Origin: Saprospiraceae bacterium UBA1994
GTDB taxonomy: Bacteria; Bacteroidota; Bacteroidia; Chitinophagales; Saprospiraceae
NCBI GenBank assembly: GCA_002335865.1
Contig: DDCY01000031.1
Location: 9,084-27,593, forward strand
Length of the DNA stretch: 18,510 nt
Direction: 5' to 3'
Shown here: in pieces, positions 15,406-18,510 of the stretch
Layout of the letters: each line of letters opens with the position of its first letter
How positions within the stretch are numbered: position 1 is the stretch's first letter
Program-made: the position numbers and the translations under genes
Notes under the pieces: generated by a model
Databases searched by the model: none
The model's input: only the letters and a program-made list of their open reading frames with translations
What the model was told of the DNA's origin: nothing

Positions 15406-15788
15406 TTGGTTTTCTTAAAAGCTGTATAGAATGCAAGAATACTAATTAAAGCAATTAATCCAATTGCTTGCATAGGAACATTAACAGGGGTTGTAAAGTG
15501 TTGTAAAAGACCGTTAATTAAAAAGAACAAATAAGCTATCCCAATGCTTAATAATACCTTTTTTGCATCTTTCATTTCTAAACTTCTTGTTGATAGAATT
15601 ATAATACCAATAACAATACAAGCAACTGATAAAGGCCAATGCATAGCCGTTCCAACAACTAATCCTCCTCCTTCTAATAATTCAGTAGGAAAAGACTGTT
15701 CTGTTAATGTTTCAGCTCCTATGAAGAAACCTATACCCTGAAGAATATTTAAAACTCCTATTGCTGTAAGTGTATTTTTAGAATTCAT
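15402..15788 (-). CDS. Four-helix membrane protein of unknown function
   Basis: 128 residues with four hydrophobic segments at about 8-24, 49-67, 79-95 and 104-123 (for example PLSVACIVIGIIILSTR and VPMQAIGLIALISILAFY), short loops and a basic end (AFKKTN). No catalytic motif and no family I can name. It follows the membrane protein at 15807-16229 by about 18 nt on the same strand and is probably in one operon with it. Its stop codon falls in the edge of repeat B copy 1. Confidence 0.65.
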   Translation of the reverse strand: MNSKNTLTAIGVLNILQGIGFFIGAETLTEQSFPTELLEGGGLVVGTAMHWPLSVACIVIGIIILSTRSLEMKDAKKVLLSIGIAYLFFLINGLLQHFTTPVNVPMQAIGLIALISILAFYTAFKKTN

Positions 15789-15806
15789 TTTTAATTGATT
15801 GAATTA

Positions 15807-16229
15807 TTAAGACTTTAACTCCCCCTTTTGTGACACATAACTCAATGCAAGAACTGGAATTAAAGTTAGTATCATAATTATAATAGGTGGATGGGCTGAA
15901 CTACCGCTTAGTAAATTTACAAAATCTGGTAAAGTCCAAAATAAGTGGACAATAAATAACACAAAAGTTGCTGACTTTAATCCTTCAAGAGTTTTTAATC
16001 TAAGAGTATATACAACAGAAAGTATAGTTCCTAAATAAATGAATCCAATGATATGAAACATAATATCAAAAACTTCTAAGGCTGGTGCACTATTAGCTAA
16101 TCCTTCGATATTAAAGTCGCTTATCATTTGGCTTTTCATTTCACCTCCCATTTTTGCAAGCACCAAAGGTATAAATTGAATGATATCAAGAATTAATGTC
16201 AATATCAGAATAGTTTTAAAGTTTTTCAT
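15807..16229 (-). CDS. Four-helix membrane protein of unknown function (start at inner Met)
   Basis: 140 residues from the ATG at 16229: TM1 TILILTLILDIIQFIPLVLA, TM2 around FDIMFHIIGFIYLGTILSVV, TM3 around SATFVLFIVHLFWTLPDFV, TM4 around IIIMILTLIPVLALSYVS, and a charged tail. The frame is open to an ATG at 16316, but the extra 29 residues are encoded by a tandem array of TATATTTG elements and lack a sensible topology; MKNFKT is a typical first segment, so the inner start is preferred. First gene of a two-gene unit with the similar-sized membrane protein behind it. No family recognised. Confidence 0.65.
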   Translation of the reverse strand: MKNFKTILILTLILDIIQFIPLVLAKMGGEMKSQMISDFNIEGLANSAPALEVFDIMFHIIGFIYLGTILSVVYTLRLKTLEGLKSATFVLFIVHLFWTLPDFVNLLSGSSAHPPIIIMILTLIPVLALSYVSQKGELKS

Positions 16230-16247
16230 TTCAACTGGATTTTGATT

Positions 16248-16279
16248 CAAATATACAAGTATACAAATATACAAATATA
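16248..16279 (-). promoter_or_regulatory. Four tandem Bacteroidota -7 elements
   Basis: On the minus strand four 8-bp units stand head to tail: TATATTTG, TATATTTG, TATACTTG, TATATTTG. Three match TAnnTTTG exactly and the fourth by one change. The array ends 18 nt before the preferred ATG at 16229. It is both a tandem repeat able to change copy number and an array of promoter elements. Confidence 0.6.
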
Positions 16280-16362
16280 CTGACATAAATTGAGTTATGT
16301 TATATTTTGAATTCAAACGAACGTGTTCAATATCCTTATTTGAATATGTAATAGGACATTAA

Positions 16363-16560
16363 ATGAAAGTGCTCTGTTATTTCTGCTTCTGTGGTAACTT
16401 CATTAGGACTTACTCAGTAGTAATAGAAATCTTTAAAAGAACTGGTTCTATGACAAAACTTCAGAAAGCTGTGTGCCATTCGTCTATAAATATAGATCTA
16501 ACCAATTTACGAGGTTTAGAAATAGCAAAACTAAAAGAAGAAGATATGCCTGTGGTTTAA
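16363..16560 (+). pseudogene. Gene fragment carrying repeat B copy 2
   Basis: An open frame of 65 codons whose last third ends TNLRGLEIAKLKEEDMPVV-stop and is shared with the remnant ending at 15405. The first half (MKVLCYFCFCGNFIRTYSVV...) has no counterpart there and no recognisable features. The likely reading is a C-terminal scrap of a repeated gene fused to other sequence. Expression is doubtful. Confidence 0.4.
16463..16560 (+). repeat. Repeat B, copy 2 (98 bp)
   Basis: Ungapped match to 15308-15405 with nine differences. It ends at a stop codon (TAA) directly before the terminator hairpin of the minus-strand gene to the right. Confidence 0.85.
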
Positions 16561-16565
16561 AACAA

Positions 16566-16593
16566 AACGCCACTAAAGTAAATTAGTAGCGTT
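16566..16593 (-). terminator. Intrinsic terminator of the SnoaL-ABM lipoprotein gene
   Basis: On the minus strand AACGCTACTAA and TTAGTGGCGTT form an 11-bp stem with one G-U pair and a 6-base loop, followed by TTGTTTT. It lies 24 nt after the stop codon at 16618. Confidence 0.7.
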
Positions 16594-16617
16594 CGTATTT
16601 ATAAGAGATTATTATTA

Positions 16618-17415
16618 CTAATAAAATTTATATTTAGTATTGTTGAAATATGCTGAAAACCCTTTTTGGCCACCATCAACATAAGGCCAAACTTCGTCGG
16701 TAAATTTTGAAGGGTCCTTATTGAATCTCCAATCAAGATATGTTTCATATTTTTCAAAAGACTCCCAATATTCAACAATAAAATAGGTGCTTGACTCTTC
16801 ATTGTAAAATGTTTCAAGATGAGAACAGCCGTCATAATTTCTTGTTACCGAAAGACCGCCTTCAGAATCCATTAATTCTTGAAATTTATCTATGTTCTTC
16901 TTGTTTACTTTTGCCGTAGCAACAACGACATTTCTTTGATTAGGCCCAACAGAATTAACCATTCCAGTTGCATCAAAATATTCTCCTGTTGAGACTATCT
17001 TGCCATCTTTAAAACCAAAGTTATGATAGGAGACCATTGAAAAGTCTCTGCCTGTTGATTTACTTTTCCCAGTCCAATTGCCATATGCTCTAACACTACC
17101 ATCGGGTTTCATAGTCAAGGTATCTATTCCTGGTAACCAAACTTGATTTTCAAATTTTACATTTGTATAGTTTTGCACATAAAATTCAGCAACTTGAAGT
17201 GATGTATTATAATCAACTTCTCCCATTCCATACATAGGCGCAACATCAACTAAATTTGCAGAGACTACCTCCTTCCAAAGGTCAATATTTCCAGTTTCAA
17301 AAGCCTCAATCCACTTTTTAGCAAGGGTCAAGTTTTTTTCGTAATTAGGATTACCTCCGCATGAAACCAAAAGTATTCCCGTAAATAATAAAATTAATAT
17401 TTTTAAATTTTTCAT
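16618..17415 (-). CDS. Lipoprotein with SnoaL-like domain fused to an ABM-like domain
   Basis: 265 residues. MKNLKILILLFTGILLVSC is an SPII signal with Cys19. Residues about 25-150 form a SnoaL/NTF2-type domain (LAKKWIEAFETGNIDLWKEVV, SVRAYGNWTGKS, MVSYHNFGFKDGKIVSTGEYFD). Residues about 165-250 resemble a dimeric alpha-beta barrel of the antibiotic-biosynthesis monooxygenase (ABM) type: VVVATAKVNKKNIDKFQELM, then GCSHLETFYNEESSTYFIVE with a YWESFEKYETYLDW helix. Both are small ligand-binding folds; the combination on an envelope lipoprotein suggests binding or turnover of a hydrophobic small molecule, but neither domain shows fixed catalytic residues. It has its own terminator and a possible -7 element at 17444-17451. 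Confidence 0.82.
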   Translation of the reverse strand: MKNLKILILLFTGILLVSCGGNPNYEKNLTLAKKWIEAFETGNIDLWKEVVSANLVDVAPMYGMGEVDYNTSLQVAEFYVQNYTNVKFENQVWLPGIDTLTMKPDGSVRAYGNWTGKSKSTGRDFSMVSYHNFGFKDGKIVSTGEYFDATGMVNSVGPNQRNVVVATAKVNKKNIDKFQELMDSEGGLSVTRNYDGCSHLETFYNEESSTYFIVEYWESFEKYETYLDWRFNKDPSKFTDEVWPYVDGGQKGFSAYFNNTKYKFY

Positions 17416-17443
17416 TTATATAAGTTTAATGTTTAATTGCAAC

Positions 17444-17451
17444 TAAATATA
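17444..17451 (-). promoter_or_regulatory. Possible -7 element for the SnoaL-ABM gene
   Basis: The minus strand reads TATATTTA, one base off TAnnTTTG, 28 nt before the ATG, with TTG 21 nt further upstream as a candidate -33 box. Confidence 0.35.
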
Positions 17452-17475
17452 CAAAATTCTTCTTGTTTAATACAA

Positions 17476-17778
17476 TAAAAAAACGGGAATACTACAAAGG
17501 ACAAGCTCGTCACAACATCTTTTCAGGTATTCCCCAACCCTACCAATAAGTTATTTCATGTTGAAATGACACTCTCGGAATCTATAGACCTACAGATGCA
17601 GGTCATGGATATTCATGGTAGAATAGTACACAAAGAGTCTATGAATAACTTGGGTGGCAAGGTGAGTAAATCAATAGACCTATCTGACGAGCCATCGGGT
17701 ACTTATATACTAAGATTTATCAATGGGGAGCAAGTGAAAAACAAAAAAATAGTCTTGCAGAATTTGAATTCTAATTAA
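17476..17778 (+). pseudogene. Orphan T9SS C-terminal sorting domain
   Basis: An open frame from the codon after TAA near 17473 to the stop at 17778 encodes a complete T9SS type A sorting domain: VFPNPTNKLFHVEM, MQVMDIHGRIVHKESM, PSGTYILRFINGEQVKNKK and a basic end. Nothing codes for a passenger protein or signal peptide in front, and the only ATG (17566) lies after the PNP motif, so a useful product is unlikely. It is the 3' end of a T9SS cargo gene whose body was deleted. Its stop overlaps the stop of the convergent lipoprotein gene by four nt. Confidence 0.75.
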
Positions 17779-18329
17779 TTATAAAAATCTTCATAATTCG
17801 TATTGTTTGAGTCAAAAGTACAATTAACAGTACCTAAATAGTTGCCCAATAAATTATGAAAATCAAATTCACCCTCAAAGCTTAAAGTGATTTTATCTTC
17901 AGTAATATTACTTATGATTAGAGTTCCAGAACTAATTTCAAACAATCCACTTTCCTCAAAAAAAATGTCTCCATCTCCAAATAAATATAACTCAGGGAAA
18001 ACTAAATCTAGTTCATTTGGATCGGAGGTACAAAAATTCGTTTTGAGATAAGTCCCAGATGTCATTGGATATGCCTCTTGATTAAAAGTGAAGTCAATAT
18101 ACCCACCAAAATCCTCCTCATCAAACCCTTCTAGACGAGGTGCATTAACAATAGATTGACCAGTTAAAAGATTATAACAATCTTGTTCATATATCCCAAG
18201 TATGGTATTTAATTTCACTTCTTGATTTCCATCACTAACAGTTAACAAGGCGGTTTCAGCGTTTCCTCCATCATCACTGCCACAGGAAACAATTAATAAG
18301 GCTGAAAATAAATAGATAATTTTTTTCAT
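17775..18329 (-). CDS. Surface lipoprotein of unknown function
   Basis: 184 residues. MKKIIYLFSALLIVSC is an SPII signal with Cys16, followed by GSDDGG, which resembles the acidic lipoprotein export signal of Bacteroidota surface lipoproteins. The mature part is rich in beta-type sequence (YIDFTFNQEAYPMTSGTYL, DKITLSFEGEFDFHNLLG) and acidic, with three further Cys. It fits a small beta-sandwich or barrel but I cannot name the family. It converges on the orphan sorting domain with a 4-nt overlap. Confidence 0.72.
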   Translation of the reverse strand: MKKIIYLFSALLIVSCGSDDGGNAETALLTVSDGNQEVKLNTILGIYEQDCYNLLTGQSIVNAPRLEGFDEEDFGGYIDFTFNQEAYPMTSGTYLKTNFCTSDPNELDLVFPELYLFGDGDIFFEESGLFEISSGTLIISNITEDKITLSFEGEFDFHNLLGNYLGTVNCTFDSNNTNYEDFYN

Positions 18330-18345
18330 TTTGGATAGTTTTAAT

Positions 18346-18353
18346 CAAAAGTA
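18346..18353 (-). promoter_or_regulatory. Possible -7 element for the lipoprotein gene at 17775-18329
   Basis: The minus strand reads TACTTTTG, matching TAnnTTTG, 16 nt before the ATG; this implies a very short leader, so it is less certain than the others. Confidence 0.3.
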
Positions 18354-18430
18354 AGTAATTCGTTATTAATAAACATTTACTTTAAAAAAAAGTATCATTT
18401 AATAATAGACTTAATATTTGGAGAATTAAG

Positions 18431-18466
18431 ATAAAATTTAAATTTTATACATTAGTAACTACTAAT
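18431..18466. promoter_or_regulatory. Two adjacent palindromes in the divergent region
   Basis: ATAAAATTTAAATTTTAT (18431-18448) is a perfect 18-bp palindrome, and ATTAGTA-AC-TACTAAT (18451-18466) has 7-bp arms with a 2-base spacer. Both lie 28-64 nt before the ATG at 18495 and may be operator sites for it or for the divergent lipoprotein gene. Confidence 0.3.
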
Positions 18467-18494
18467 ATTCCTTAGAGACTAACAAATACTATCG

Positions 18495-18510
18495 ATGAAA
18501 AATATACTCT
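18495..18510 (+). CDS. Start of a gene cut by the right window edge
   Basis: ATG followed by codons for KNIL, the same opening as the two SnoaL-type lipoprotein genes in this window and a typical signal-peptide start. Only five codons are visible, so the call is tentative. Confidence 0.3.

Noticed and set aside
16230..16316. 29-residue N-terminal extension of the membrane protein
   Set aside because: It is encoded by the tandem TATATTTG array and adds no sensible signal; the inner ATG gives a typical membrane-protein start.
1..18510. tRNA, rRNA, CRISPR array or complete insertion sequence
   Set aside because: No cloverleaf, rRNA segment, regularly spaced direct repeats or transposase gene was found on either strand.

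Overview
The window reads as chromosomal DNA of a Bacteroidota member, probably a marine or gliding lineage; genus cannot be told. The evidence is low GC, two secreted proteins with C-terminal type IX secretion (T9SS) sorting domains of the YPNP type, several small lipoproteins with SPII lipoboxes and acidic residues after the cysteine, a BspA/DUF285-type surface protein, and promoter elements of the Bacteroidota -7 type (TAnnTTTG) at fairly constant distance from several start codons.

Left part (1-4300), all on the minus strand: from right to left a secreted animal-type haem peroxidase with a T9SS domain, an Ntn-hydrolase of the glycosylasparaginase family directly behind it in the same frame, a NarL/FixJ-type response regulator, and the start of a BspA-like surface protein that leaves the window. 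Middle part (4800-12106), plus strand: a 1171-residue outer-membrane beta-barrel protein of unknown function and a 1217-residue secreted reprolysin-like zinc metalloprotease with a P domain, a cadherin-like repeat and a T9SS domain. This is an envelope and secretome region.

Right part (12.1-18.5 kb) is different: short, separately oriented genes (six small lipoproteins or secreted proteins, four small membrane proteins, two SnoaL-fold proteins), long AT-rich spacers, decayed gene ends and two families of dispersed repeats. Repeat A (about 150 bp) follows two consecutive plus-strand lipoprotein genes and ends in a strong hairpin whose arms show a compensatory base-pair change. Repeat B (98 bp, two good copies and a 28-bp third) abuts the 3' ends of minus-strand genes so that their stop codon lies in the repeat edge. 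Together with an orphan T9SS sorting-domain fragment this looks like an accessory region built by piecewise insertion.

The most unexpected observation is that two genes (the glycosylasparaginase and a small cupin protein) have well-formed N-terminal export signals encoded in frame upstream of their first ATG, with no ATG, GTG or TTG available; in both, an ATC codon follows an in-frame TAA within 3-6 nt. This may be AUC initiation after termination, or two lost start codons. A four-fold tandem array of the TATATTTG -7 element in front of a membrane-protein gene is a second regulatory oddity.
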